This document shows positions 33,513-42,182 of a stretch of 64,000 bases of DNA, piece by piece. Numbering within the stretch: position 1 is the first letter of the stretch; every line of letters begins with the position of its first letter. Position numbers and translations under genes: made by a program. The stretch comes from an uncultured Clostridia bacterium (lineage in GTDB: Bacteria > Bacillota > Clostridia > Peptostreptococcales > Anaerovoracaceae), in contig CALHKP010000038.1 of the NCBI GenBank assembly GCA_938034165.1, forward strand, positions 1 through 64,000. The letters are read 5' to 3'. The notes beneath the pieces are model-generated. The model searched no databases. It was not told the DNA's origin and was given only the letters and a program-made list of their open reading frames with translations.

Positions 33513-34781
33513 TTATTCTGCCTCCTTTATGAATACGTGAAGTTCTCCGCTTTTACCTGCTTCTGTCAGCTTATCTCTGTCAAAAGAGATTTTTTCCATT
33601 TCTCCCGGTGCCGCCACAGGTCTTTTCTTCTTTGCTATGATTTCGCCGCCGCATTCTACGCATACTGTACAGTTCTTATATACAGCTCCCGGTCTGAAAC
33701 TTACAGTTATCTTTTCCTGCGCTCTGTCAATTGATATATTTGACGGAACTGTGTATCTTACGCCGTTTCCGCATTTTACATCAAATTTTTCATCAGAATG
33801 AGCATTAAGTTTTCCCTGAATGAACATTTGGCTGCATTTTCCTGCATTTTCCCCTTCTTCAGAAACAAAGTCAACAAGGTCATGCACATGAAGAACATTT
33901 CCGCATGCAAATACACCCTCGATATTTGTTTCAAGGCTTTCGTCAACTACAGGTCCGTTTGTTACAGGATTTATCTTTACTCCCGCATTCTGCGAAAGCT
34001 CATTTTCAGGAACAAGACCAACAGAAAGAAGCAAAGTATCGCATGAAAAATACTGCTCAGTTCCTTTGATTGGAACCCTCTTTTCGTCAACTTCGCTTAC
34101 TACAACGCCTGTAACTCTGTCCTTACCCTGAATTTCAGTCACTGTATGTGAAAGAAGAAGCGGAATGTCGAAGTCGTCAAGACACTGCACTATATTTCTC
34201 TTAAGTCCGCCTGAGTACGGCATAACCTCGCATACAGCCTTTACCTTTGCCCCTTCAAGGGTCATTCTTCTTGCCATTATAAGGCCGATATCTCCCGAAC
34301 CTATAATAACAATTTCTTTTCCCGGCATAAGGCCTTCTAGGTTAACCATATGCTGGGCAGTACCTGCGGTATAAATTCCGGCAGGTCTGTATCCCGGAAT
34401 GTTGATTGCACCTCTTGGTCTTTCTCTACATCCCATTGCCAGGATTACAGCCTGTGCCTCTACAGTGCATACTCCTTCTTCTTTGTTTATGTAAGTGATT
34501 TTTTTCTCGTCGGTTATGTCAATAACCATCGTTTCAAGTTTATATTCAATACCGTTATCCGATACCTCCTGAATGTATCTTGCCGCATACTCAGGTCCTG
34601 TAAGTTCTTCACCAAATCTGTGAAGGCCAAAACCGTTGTGAATACACTGGTTCAAGATTCCACCCAGCTTATCGTCACGCTCAAGGATTACGATATCATC
34701 TATTCCGTTTTTCTTTGCGGCAAGAGCAGCAGAAAGACCTGCAGGACCCCCACCTACAACTACTAGATCATACTTTCTCAT
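33513..34781 (-). CDS. FAD-dependent oxidoreductase paired with the GlpA-like protein
   Basis: This 422-residue flavoprotein has the FAD-binding dinucleotide fold DLVVVGGGPAGLSAALAA at the N-terminus, GGILNQCIHNGFGL (a candidate redox cysteine near residue 46), and a second, NAD(P)-type fold IVIIGSGDIGLIMARRM. The CNVCxxC-like C-terminal pair reads CTVCVECGG. Homologues pair with GlpA-like proteins and DUF1667 in anaerobic glycerol-3-phosphate oxidation, where they may pass electrons onward. The order here is GlpA-like, this gene, DUF1667. The substrate is inferred from this context. Confidence 0.85.
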   Translation of the reverse strand: MRKYDLVVVGGGPAGLSAALAAKKNGIDDIVILERDDKLGGILNQCIHNGFGLHRFGEELTGPEYAARYIQEVSDNGIEYKLETMVIDITDEKKITYINKEEGVCTVEAQAVILAMGCRERPRGAINIPGYRPAGIYTAGTAQHMVNLEGLMPGKEIVIIGSGDIGLIMARRMTLEGAKVKAVCEVMPYSGGLKRNIVQCLDDFDIPLLLSHTVTEIQGKDRVTGVVVSEVDEKRVPIKGTEQYFSCDTLLLSVGLVPENELSQNAGVKINPVTNGPVVDESLETNIEGVFACGNVLHVHDLVDFVSEEGENAGKCSQMFIQGKLNAHSDEKFDVKCGNGVRYTVPSNISIDRAQEKITVSFRPGAVYKNCTVCVECGGEIIAKKKRPVAAPGEMEKISFDRDKLTEAGKSGELHVFIKEAE

Positions 34782-34799
34782 TTGATCCTGTTTCCTTTC

Positions 34800-36230
34800 C
34801 TACTTTGTGTATCCTGTCAGAAGTTCAGATCCCTTACCGTTTTTTGTAACCTCAAATACTGACATTCCTGTTTCTCTTGCTATAATATCCAAAACTTTAG
34901 GACTGCAGAATCCGGCCTGACATCTTCCGGCACCGGCTCTTGTTCTTCTCTTGATTCCGTCCATAGTCTTTGCTCCCAGAGGTCTGTTGATTGCTTCCAT
35001 AATCTGACCTTCTGATACGGTTTCACATCTACAGATGATATTTCCGTATTCAGGCTTTTCTTTTATCAGATTGCTGTATTCCTCGTTTGAGAGTTCTTCG
35101 ATTCTTGTAATGCCTTTTCTTTCAGCAACAAAGCCAGGATTTTCATCTAAACCCAGCTTTTCGCTGATAAGGCCCGAAAGATATTTTCCGATTGCAGGAC
35201 AGCTGGAAAGTCCGGGTGATTCAATACCTGCACAGTCAAAAAAGCCTTCGGCATCCTTAACTTCACCTATGATAAACTCACCGCCGTCTTCATGAGCACG
35301 AAGACCTGCAAATGTAGTAATAACCTGGTTCAAAGGAACATTTTTCACACTCAGCGCCGCTTTTGTCTTTACTTGGTTAAGTCCATCTTGTGTAATGTCA
35401 ATACCTTCCTTATCTTCTATATCATAAGCTGTAGGTCCTACAATCAGATTTCCCTCAACTGTAGGTGATACTAACACACCTTTTCCGTATTTACCCGGAA
35501 GTGCAAAAATTGTTCTTGAGACATGGTCAGAAACTCTCTTGTCAAGAAGATAGTATTCTCCTTTTCTTGCCTGAATATGAATCTTCTCTTCAGAAACCAT
35601 ATTATGGAATACATCAGCATAAACACCTGCTGCATTTACTACACATTTTCCTTCAAATACGCCTTCAGACGTTTCGACCTTCCACATCTCACCATCTTTT
35701 TTGATTTCTTCAACTTTTGTATTTAAGAAGAATTCAACGCCGTTTGTATATGCATTTTCTGCAAGCGCGATATTGAGATTAAAAGGACATACGATTCCTG
35801 CCGTAGGTGCGTAAAGTGCAGCCACAACATCATCTGCAAGGTTAGGTTCCATCTCAAAGAGTTTTTCCCTGTCAGTGATTACACTCAGATTTTCAACACC
35901 GTTTCTGATTCCGTTTTCCTTAAGCGCTTCGAGTCTTTCGATATCACTTTCCTTCGTGCAAACAACAAGTGAACCTGTATTTTTGTAGAGGAAATCCAAC
36001 TCCTTTGAAAGGCTTTCCATCATTTTGTTTCCTTCAACGTTAAGTCTGGCCATCAGACTGCCGTTCTTTGCATCATATCCCGCATGAACGATTCCGCTGT
36101 TAGCCTTTGATGTTCCGCAACAAACATCAGCTTCTTTTCCGATAACGCAAACCTTGCAGTTGTAACGCGACAATTCTCTTGCCGCAGCAGAGCCGCAAAC
36201 GCCTGCGCCGATGATAATTACATCATACAT
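34800..36230 (-). CDS. GlpA-like NAD(P)/FAD-dependent oxidoreductase with BFD-type [2Fe-2S] domain
   Basis: This 476-residue protein has an N-terminal FAD fold (DVIIIGAGVCGSAAARELSRY), a DAO-type oxidoreductase body, and a C-terminal BFD-like [2Fe-2S] domain. The cluster cysteines are visible in IICRCETVSEGQI and CQAGFCSPKV. It resembles the catalytic subunit of anaerobic glycerol-3-phosphate dehydrogenase, which makes dihydroxyacetone phosphate. The ribosome binding site is GGGGG upstream of 36230. glpK is present in the window but about 11 kb away. Other 2-hydroxyacid substrates cannot be excluded. Confidence 0.86.
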   Translation of the reverse strand: MYDVIIIGAGVCGSAAARELSRYNCKVCVIGKEADVCCGTSKANSGIVHAGYDAKNGSLMARLNVEGNKMMESLSKELDFLYKNTGSLVVCTKESDIERLEALKENGIRNGVENLSVITDREKLFEMEPNLADDVVAALYAPTAGIVCPFNLNIALAENAYTNGVEFFLNTKVEEIKKDGEMWKVETSEGVFEGKCVVNAAGVYADVFHNMVSEEKIHIQARKGEYYLLDKRVSDHVSRTIFALPGKYGKGVLVSPTVEGNLIVGPTAYDIEDKEGIDITQDGLNQVKTKAALSVKNVPLNQVITTFAGLRAHEDGGEFIIGEVKDAEGFFDCAGIESPGLSSCPAIGKYLSGLISEKLGLDENPGFVAERKGITRIEELSNEEYSNLIKEKPEYGNIICRCETVSEGQIMEAINRPLGAKTMDGIKRRTRAGAGRCQAGFCSPKVLDIIARETGMSVFEVTKNGKGSELLTGYTK

Positions 36231-36265
36231 ATTTAATAGCCCCCATAAATATTGTATTAACTTAT

Positions 36266-37777
36266 TTATTTTAAACGTCTTTTCAGCACTCTAACCATAT
36301 AGCCGAACTCATCAGTTCTTCTAAACAATACAACCATGCATAGATTAGGCACAGTCACACTTATGGCAAGATGCATAATAAACGCCAAAAATCCTGTCTT
36401 TGTCACAAAGCTGTCAACAAAAGCCGTTACTCCCATAATCAGAATGAAAATGACAAAGTAGAGTATATATTTTGCATAATACTTATATGCGGATTTGTTA
36501 AATCCGTATTTGTACAGCACATGCGGTTCAATCCACACACATGTCAGCACTGAGCTTATGATTGTTCCTATAAGAACACCCGAAACCCCAATCTTTGATA
36601 CCAGCAGCAACGATACTGCCAGATTAATAAGTGACTCATATATAGGCATATATTTGTTATACCAGTAAAGCCCTTTTGCATTTTTGAATGTCTGTGATGC
36701 ACCTCTCAGCCCTGTGATATATATTTTGACTACAATCAGAAGCACAATAGCATTTCCAAACAGATACTTCTCGCTGAGCCAGATATCCCTTATAAACGGA
36801 TTAAGAAGATTGTACAGGCAGCAGCAGGAAAATACATAAAGCCAGAAATTGATAAACAACACTCTGAACAGAGTTTTTTCCTGTACCTCCACAGACTCTT
36901 CTACAGCAAGGTTTCCCACGCTTGCAGAAATTGCAGTGAAAAATTTGCTGATAAAAGTAGTTACAGCATTTGTAATTGTGCAGTAGTTTGTATAAATCCC
37001 CACACTAACAAGCCCTATAAACTTTGAGATTATAAGGTTATCCGTAGCAAAGACGATGATTGTACCTATCTTGTGAAAGACCATCGCCCAAGTGTTTTTC
37101 TTTATCTGATCAAAGATCTCCGCAGGCATCTTTGATTTGCTGTGTTCTTTGATATAAGGATATTTCTTGTCTGCAATAACCGTAATTGAGATATTCTGCA
37201 ACAGAACAAAACAAATACCTGCAATCATATATGCCACATAATTCTTCGTTGTAAACAGTATAACTGCCTGAACTGCCACCATGGCTACTTCAAACAAACC
37301 GTTGTTCAAAACAACTATGTAATTGTTCTGATTTGCCGTAACAAAAGCGGACTTATACGAAAAGAAATATGAAACAGCCGAATTCACAACATACAAGACA
37401 TATATCAGATGTATGTTAGGTATATCCGGCATATCTTTTATGAAGTGCCCGATAAAAGGTGTCAAAGCGCTTCCGAGTACAAGAACAAAGCAGCCTACAG
37501 AAATATAAACTTTTCTGTAAAAGTTCATTATCCTGTTTATTACATCCTGCTCATTTCTCGCTATAGGCTCGTACAAGCTGAAGATTATAGCTTCGCCTAC
37601 GCCGAGTTCTGCTAGTGAAAGCATCGTCAGAATATTGCTGAACAGACCGCTTAATCCCACATATTCAATTGTAAGAACATATATTATCACTGTACGTGAA
37701 ACAAACTGACATATGATATGCAGTGCATGAAGCAGCCACGCAGTCTTTACATTTCTTGCAGCATTTTCTAAACGCAT
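36266..37777 (-). CDS. Polysaccharide flippase (MATE/Wzx-like superfamily)
   Basis: This 503-residue integral membrane protein has about twelve to fourteen hydrophobic segments and belongs to the oligosaccharide flippase group of the MOP superfamily. Such proteins move lipid-linked sugar repeats across the membrane for surface polysaccharides or teichoic acids. It directly follows a DegT-type sugar aminotransferase, which supports a role in a glycan pathway. The glycan itself is unknown, and no glycosyltransferase is seen nearby. Confidence 0.85.
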   Translation of the reverse strand: MRLENAARNVKTAWLLHALHIICQFVSRTVIIYVLTIEYVGLSGLFSNILTMLSLAELGVGEAIIFSLYEPIARNEQDVINRIMNFYRKVYISVGCFVLVLGSALTPFIGHFIKDMPDIPNIHLIYVLYVVNSAVSYFFSYKSAFVTANQNNYIVVLNNGLFEVAMVAVQAVILFTTKNYVAYMIAGICFVLLQNISITVIADKKYPYIKEHSKSKMPAEIFDQIKKNTWAMVFHKIGTIIVFATDNLIISKFIGLVSVGIYTNYCTITNAVTTFISKFFTAISASVGNLAVEESVEVQEKTLFRVLFINFWLYVFSCCCLYNLLNPFIRDIWLSEKYLFGNAIVLLIVVKIYITGLRGASQTFKNAKGLYWYNKYMPIYESLINLAVSLLLVSKIGVSGVLIGTIISSVLTCVWIEPHVLYKYGFNKSAYKYYAKYILYFVIFILIMGVTAFVDSFVTKTGFLAFIMHLAISVTVPNLCMVVLFRRTDEFGYMVRVLKRRLK

Positions 37778-37798
37778 TTTATCCTCTGATTACCAAAT

Positions 37799-38929
37799 CT
37801 ATTTTTCGACAAATTCTATAACAGCTTCTGCAACTTCCTTAATTTCTTCTTCCTTCATATATGGATGCATTGGAAGAGAAAGAACCGTATCACATAATTT
37901 TTCTGTTACTGAACAGTCATATCCGTAGTCTCCTTCTATTCCGAATGCAAGCTGTTTGTGCATTGGCTTTGGATAGTATACCATTGAAGGGATTCCCTTT
38001 GATTTCAGCTCTGCCTGAAGAGCGTCTCTCACTTCTCTTGATTCCAGCTGAATTGTGTACTGCGCCCAGCTTGAATAGAATCCTTCTTTTACAACAGGAG
38101 TCTTCACTTTGCCACACAGAAGTTCTGTATATTTTTCGGCAACAGTATTTACATCTTTTACTTCATACTCAGCAAAAGCCTTTAGCTTAACTGAAAGAAT
38201 GGCCGCCTGGATAGTATCAAGTCTTGAGTTAAGTCCGATTCTGATATTATCATATTTCATCTGGCCTTTTCCATGCACTCTGATTGAACGCATAAGTTCA
38301 GCCCATTCATCATTATCTGTAAAGCATGCTCCGCCGTCTCCATAACATCCGAGAGGTTTTGCAGGGAAGAAAGAAGTAGTTGCAATATCACCAAAGCTAC
38401 ATGCTTTCTTGCCGTTTATTTCGCCACCGAATCCCTGTGCTCCATCTTCTAAAACGAGAAGATTATATTTCTTTGCAACTTCGCAAACAGCATCAAAATC
38501 TGCAGGAAGACCAAAGAGATCTACAGCTACTACAGCCTTTGGAGTAAGCTTTCCTTCTGCGATCACTTTTTTGATTGCTTCTTCCAGTGAATTAACATCA
38601 ATATTAAAAGTATCTTCACATACATCAACAAAGACCGGTGTTGCTGAAGCATGAGATACGATTTCCCCTGATGAGAAGAATGTAAAATCAGGTACAAAAA
38701 CTGCATCGCCCTCACCGATTCCCCATGTCATCATAGCAATAGTAAGCGCATCTGTACCATTTGCACATGTAATGCAATGCTTAACTCCAACATATTCGGC
38801 AAGCTCTTTTTCGAGCTCTGCAACCTGAGCACCGCTGATAAAATTACAGTCAGTAGCAACTTTTATCATAGCTTCATCAATATCTTTTTTCAGTACCTGA
38901 TACTGGGTTTTCAAATCTCTAAACTGCAT
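37799..38929 (-). CDS. DegT/DnrJ/EryC1/StrS-family sugar aminotransferase
   Basis: This 376-residue PLP enzyme probably transaminates a nucleotide-activated keto sugar. The PLP-binding lysine is in FFPAKPLGCYGDGG, and ALTIAMMTWGIGEGDAV and LEDGAQGFGGEI are typical of the family. It starts with GGAGAG upstream of 38929. It leads a two-gene unit with the flippase. The product sugar is not predictable from sequence. Confidence 0.9.
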   Translation of the reverse strand: MQFRDLKTQYQVLKKDIDEAMIKVATDCNFISGAQVAELEKELAEYVGVKHCITCANGTDALTIAMMTWGIGEGDAVFVPDFTFFSSGEIVSHASATPVFVDVCEDTFNIDVNSLEEAIKKVIAEGKLTPKAVVAVDLFGLPADFDAVCEVAKKYNLLVLEDGAQGFGGEINGKKACSFGDIATTSFFPAKPLGCYGDGGACFTDNDEWAELMRSIRVHGKGQMKYDNIRIGLNSRLDTIQAAILSVKLKAFAEYEVKDVNTVAEKYTELLCGKVKTPVVKEGFYSSWAQYTIQLESREVRDALQAELKSKGIPSMVYYPKPMHKQLAFGIEGDYGYDCSVTEKLCDTVLSLPMHPYMKEEEIKEVAEAVIEFVEK

Positions 38930-38985
38930 CGTTTTTCTCTCCTTTTCTTCATCTTAGGACCGGTATAACCATCCATAATTTCAAA

Positions 38986-39010
38986 AAACGTTTCCAAAAC
39001 AGAAACGTTT
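38986..39010 (-). promoter_or_regulatory. Perfect inverted repeat in the leader of the aminotransferase-flippase unit
   Basis: Nine-base arms AAACGTTTC and GAAACGTTT are separated by seven bases; each arm also contains the self-complementary AAACGTTT. On the minus strand T residues follow (TTTTG). It lies about 57 bases before the aminotransferase start. A TTGACA sequence (39035-39030) is upstream, but no good -10 goes with it. It could be an operator or an attenuator. Confidence 0.5.
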
Positions 39011-39043
39011 AGACAAGCAATATAATATCTGTCAATTAGACTC

Positions 39044-39080
39044 AAAAAAACCGGCCGAGTCTGATAAATGATTCAGCCGG
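39044..39080 (-). terminator. Rho-independent terminator of the PaaI thioesterase gene
   Basis: On the minus strand CCGGCTGA and TCGGCCGG (one G-U pair) close a loop and are followed by seven T at 39050-39044. Confidence 0.9.
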
Positions 39081-39171
39081 GCTTTCTTAACATCACTCAA
39101 TGTACCCTATGATATTACATTAAAATATTGGAATTGTCAAGAAATCAGGCATTCTTTCACATGGATTACAA

Positions 39172-39624
39172 CTATACCTGAAGTCCCGTTCCACGTGCAG
39201 GTGTAACAACAAAGCTACTCATGCATGTAGCACATAAGACACCTGTTTCCATATCGTAAGCTTTGGCAACACCTCTGATAAGTCTTCCCCCTACCTGAGT
39301 ATAATCACAGTGGAATCTATACTTTGCCCCTGTCATAGGTCTCAGATAACTGATTGTAATATCAGTAGTAGAAATAAAATCCTTTCTGAGAGAAAGTGCG
39401 CCTGTCCCTATACAAGTATCAAATGCACTACAGATAATTCCCCCGTGTATTCCATTGTATGGATTCAGCATCCAGTCCTGTGCAGTGAGCACAAAATCAG
39501 CACACTGTTTTTCCACACTGCATTCAAGAAGTTCAAGTCCCAGCATACAGCAGATTCTGTTTTCCTGATCCTTGTACTGCTCAAGATAGCTTCTTATGTC
39601 TCTTTCAAATTCTTCGTTAGTCAT
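39172..39624 (-). CDS. PaaI-family hotdog-fold thioesterase
   Basis: This 150-residue protein has the hotdog core NGIHGGIICSAFDTCIGTGA and the following strand TTDITISYLRPM, typical of PaaI-type acyl-CoA thioesterases. The helix carrying GGI...D is where the catalytic acidic residue lies in relatives. It is a single-gene unit with its own terminator and a TATAAT at 39649-39644 as possible -10. The acyl substrate is unknown. Confidence 0.85.
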   Translation of the reverse strand: MTNEEFERDIRSYLEQYKDQENRICCMLGLELLECSVEKQCADFVLTAQDWMLNPYNGIHGGIICSAFDTCIGTGALSLRKDFISTTDITISYLRPMTGAKYRFHCDYTQVGGRLIRGVAKAYDMETGVLCATCMSSFVVTPARGTGLQV

Positions 39625-39700
39625 TCTCTCACCTCATAATGCTATTATAAAATCAATATTAACAATCAATTTTCAAAGTAGAATCATCACATAGCATCAA

Positions 39701-41038
39701 TCAGCCTATTCCCCCGTAAAGAATTCCGAGCACATACACAACGGCTGTAACTCCGACAAAAACATACTTGGTTACCGGTTCAAACCATCCACCTAGTTTG
39801 CCGGCTTTTCCCTTTTCTACCTGCTGACGGGCAAAATCTCCAGGGCATACCCAGTAAAACATTATAGCAGCAAGAAGCGCACCCAAAGGTATCACATAAA
39901 TTGATACGATATCCATCCATGTACCTAATGCATTACCGCTTTCAATAAACACGCCTACACCTATTGCAATCAGTGCAATTATTCCAACCGCAGCCTTTCT
40001 CGAAAGACCCAGTTGCTCCTGAAGTGACTCAATCGGAGTCTCAAACAGGTTCATCAGAGATGTAATTGCAGCAAACAATACTGCAACAAAGAAAATCACC
40101 GAAAACAGCATTCCCATAGGCATCTGCCTGAATACTTCAGGAAGTGATATAAACATAAGCGGAGGCCCTGCAGATACATCAAGTCCAAATGCAAACACAG
40201 CCGGAATTACAACAACTCCCGCAAGCAGTGCCGCACATGTATCAAAGAAAGCAACATTTCTTGCACTATATACAACATCCACGTCATCTCCCAAATAACT
40301 TCCGTAAACAATAGTTCCCGAACCTGCAAGAGACAACGAGAAAAAGGCCTGTCCAAGAGCATATACCCAAGTCTTTGGATTTGCAAGTGCTGACCAATCA
40401 GGTACAAACAGATATTTGTATCCTTCCGCTGAACCCGGCAGAGTAAATACTCTAATCATAAGCACTATAAACAGAACAAAGAAAACAGGCATCATCAGCT
40501 TATTCATTTTCTCTATTCCCTTGGATACTCCAAAGAGCATAATTGAAAATGTAATGACAAGACCCAGTATATGCCAGCCAACACTGCCAAAACTGCTTGC
40601 AAGCTCTCCGAAATATGCTCCCATATTATCCGCCCTCGCAAGGTCTCCTGTCAGAGATGAAAACAGATATTTCAAAAACCAGCCCACAACTACAGAATAT
40701 CCTATAGCAATTCCAAGGGAACCGATTACCGGTATAAGCCCTAGGGCTTTGCCACCCTTAAGTCCTCTCATTTTCATGGCTTTGTCAAAGGCACCCACAG
40801 ACCCTGTTCTCATGCTTCTTCCGAATGCCATTTCTCCTATAACTCCCGAAAATCCCAGGAGTACAACGAATATAAAGTAAGGGATAAGGAACGCCGCACC
40901 GCCAAAAGCTCCCGCTCTGTAAGGGAACATCCATATATTTCCCATACCTACAGCGGAACCGACACATGCGATAATAAATCCCATTCTGTTTCTGAATAAA
41001 TCTCTTCCTGTGTTCTTTTCCATTTTAGTCTCGCCCAT
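39701..41038 (-). CDS. Sodium-dependent amino-acid transporter (NSS/SNF family)
   Basis: This 445-residue membrane protein has the family signature VGSAVGMGNIWMFPYRAGAFGG in the first membrane segment and about eleven further segments. Bacterial relatives such as LeuT, TnaT and MhsT import amino acids with sodium. The start overlaps the prmA stop as TAATG; an internal ATG at 41023 is also possible. It is cotranscribed with prmA. The transported amino acid is not predictable. Confidence 0.9.
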   Translation of the reverse strand: MGETKMEKNTGRDLFRNRMGFIIACVGSAVGMGNIWMFPYRAGAFGGAAFLIPYFIFVVLLGFSGVIGEMAFGRSMRTGSVGAFDKAMKMRGLKGGKALGLIPVIGSLGIAIGYSVVVGWFLKYLFSSLTGDLARADNMGAYFGELASSFGSVGWHILGLVITFSIMLFGVSKGIEKMNKLMMPVFFVLFIVLMIRVFTLPGSAEGYKYLFVPDWSALANPKTWVYALGQAFFSLSLAGSGTIVYGSYLGDDVDVVYSARNVAFFDTCAALLAGVVVIPAVFAFGLDVSAGPPLMFISLPEVFRQMPMGMLFSVIFFVAVLFAAITSLMNLFETPIESLQEQLGLSRKAAVGIIALIAIGVGVFIESGNALGTWMDIVSIYVIPLGALLAAIMFYWVCPGDFARQQVEKGKAGKLGGWFEPVTKYVFVGVTAVVYVLGILYGGIG

Positions 41039-42012
41039 TATTTCTGTCTAACCTTTGCAACTATACAACACCACTGATCGTCTTCCATTATTTCAACAAT
41101 CTCAAATCCATTTTCCTCAAGGCAGCCTGCCACAACGGACTCTTTGACTGTAAGTATACCCGATGATATGAACAAAGCATTTTCCTTCATGTGGCGCGCC
41201 GCATCACCTGCCAGCATCATAACAAGGTCTGCCATAAGATTTGCAACAACGATATCAGCCTTGTAGTTAACGCCCTTTGTCAAATCTCCGTACATCGCCT
41301 TCGCAATATCATCAACCTTGTTCAGCTGAAGGTTTTCTTCTGCTACCTCAACAGCTATAGGATCTATATCTATTCCGCACACATCTCTTGCACCGAGAAG
41401 CGCTGCCGCAATTGACAAAATACCCGATCCGCATCCCACATCGAGAACATCAAAATCTCTATCCATGTATTTCTCTAACATCTTAACACACATTGATGTA
41501 GTTTCGTGTGTACCTGTACCAAATGCCATGCCCGGGTCTATTTCTATCACCAGTTTATTGTCCTTATTTTCGTATTCTTCCCATGTAGGCTTTACTACTA
41601 TAGATTCTGAAATCTGTGCAGGTTTGAAATAATCCTTCCATTTGTCCTTCCATAGAATATCATCTTCTATCTTTGCACTTACCTCAAGGCTTCCAAAGTC
41701 CGCGCCTTCACCGAACTCGCCCTTGGCAGCTTTTAGTGCAAGTCTGCTCATGGACTCACGAATCTTTTCTGCAAGAGCTCTGTTTTCTTCAGAATCCTCA
41801 AAGAATACCATAACCTTTGGATCTCTGTTAAGATTATCTACAACATCATCATCTATATAATCCCATTCATAGCTCTCCTTCTTTTCCATAATGTCCAGAG
41901 CGTCCATTGGGTCATCAACTACTGTATCTGTTACTCCCAGAGCAAGAAGTTCTCCGACAATAGCCTCAACACCACTGTGAGATGTTGCAATATCAACCTG
42001 AATATATTTCAT
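41038..42012 (-). CDS. prmA: Ribosomal protein L11 methyltransferase
   Basis: PrmA trimethylates residues of ribosomal protein L11. The 324-residue protein has an N-terminal substrate-binding domain and a Rossmann methyltransferase domain with DVGCGSGILSIAAALLGA and the preceding GTGTHETT. The start at 42012 is chosen because AAAGGTGG lies five bases upstream; the GTG at 42021 lies within that site. It commonly follows dnaJ in Firmicutes, as here, but has its own promoter. Confidence 0.94.
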   Translation of the reverse strand: MKYIQVDIATSHSGVEAIVGELLALGVTDTVVDDPMDALDIMEKKESYEWDYIDDDVVDNLNRDPKVMVFFEDSEENRALAEKIRESMSRLALKAAKGEFGEGADFGSLEVSAKIEDDILWKDKWKDYFKPAQISESIVVKPTWEEYENKDNKLVIEIDPGMAFGTGTHETTSMCVKMLEKYMDRDFDVLDVGCGSGILSIAAALLGARDVCGIDIDPIAVEVAEENLQLNKVDDIAKAMYGDLTKGVNYKADIVVANLMADLVMMLAGDAARHMKENALFISSGILTVKESVVAGCLEENGFEIVEIMEDDQWCCIVAKVRQK

Positions 42013-42091
42013 CTTTTCCACCTTTACAATATTTTATTTGCTTTTGAATAAAATTTTTCGAAATTTTAATTTTCAAAAACTTCATTTTTTA

Positions 42092-42120
42092 ATTTTAAAC
42101 CTTTATATATCTCCCGTCAA
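42092..42120 (-). promoter_or_regulatory. Sigma-A promoter of prmA
   Basis: TTGACG (42120-42115) and TAAAAT (42097-42092) are 17 bases apart on the minus strand, just downstream of the dnaJ terminator. Confidence 0.75.
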
Positions 42121-42142
42121 TAAAAAAAGCAAAAGAGTACAA

Positions 42143-42175
42143 TAAAAGAGTGTATCTTTTTTACGGATACACTCT
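42143..42175 (-). terminator. Rho-independent terminator of the hrcA-grpE-dnaK-dnaJ operon
   Basis: Ten-base perfect arms AGAGTGTATC and GATACACTCT surround a nine-base loop and are followed on the minus strand by TTTATTG. It begins 8 bases past the dnaJ stop. Confidence 0.85.
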
Positions 42176-42182
42176 GTAAAAG

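Noticed and set aside
37799..39010. Possible catabolite-responsive element at the AAACGTTT palindrome
   Set aside because: The core resembles a cre centre, but the flanking bases needed for the CcpA consensus do not fit well in either arm.
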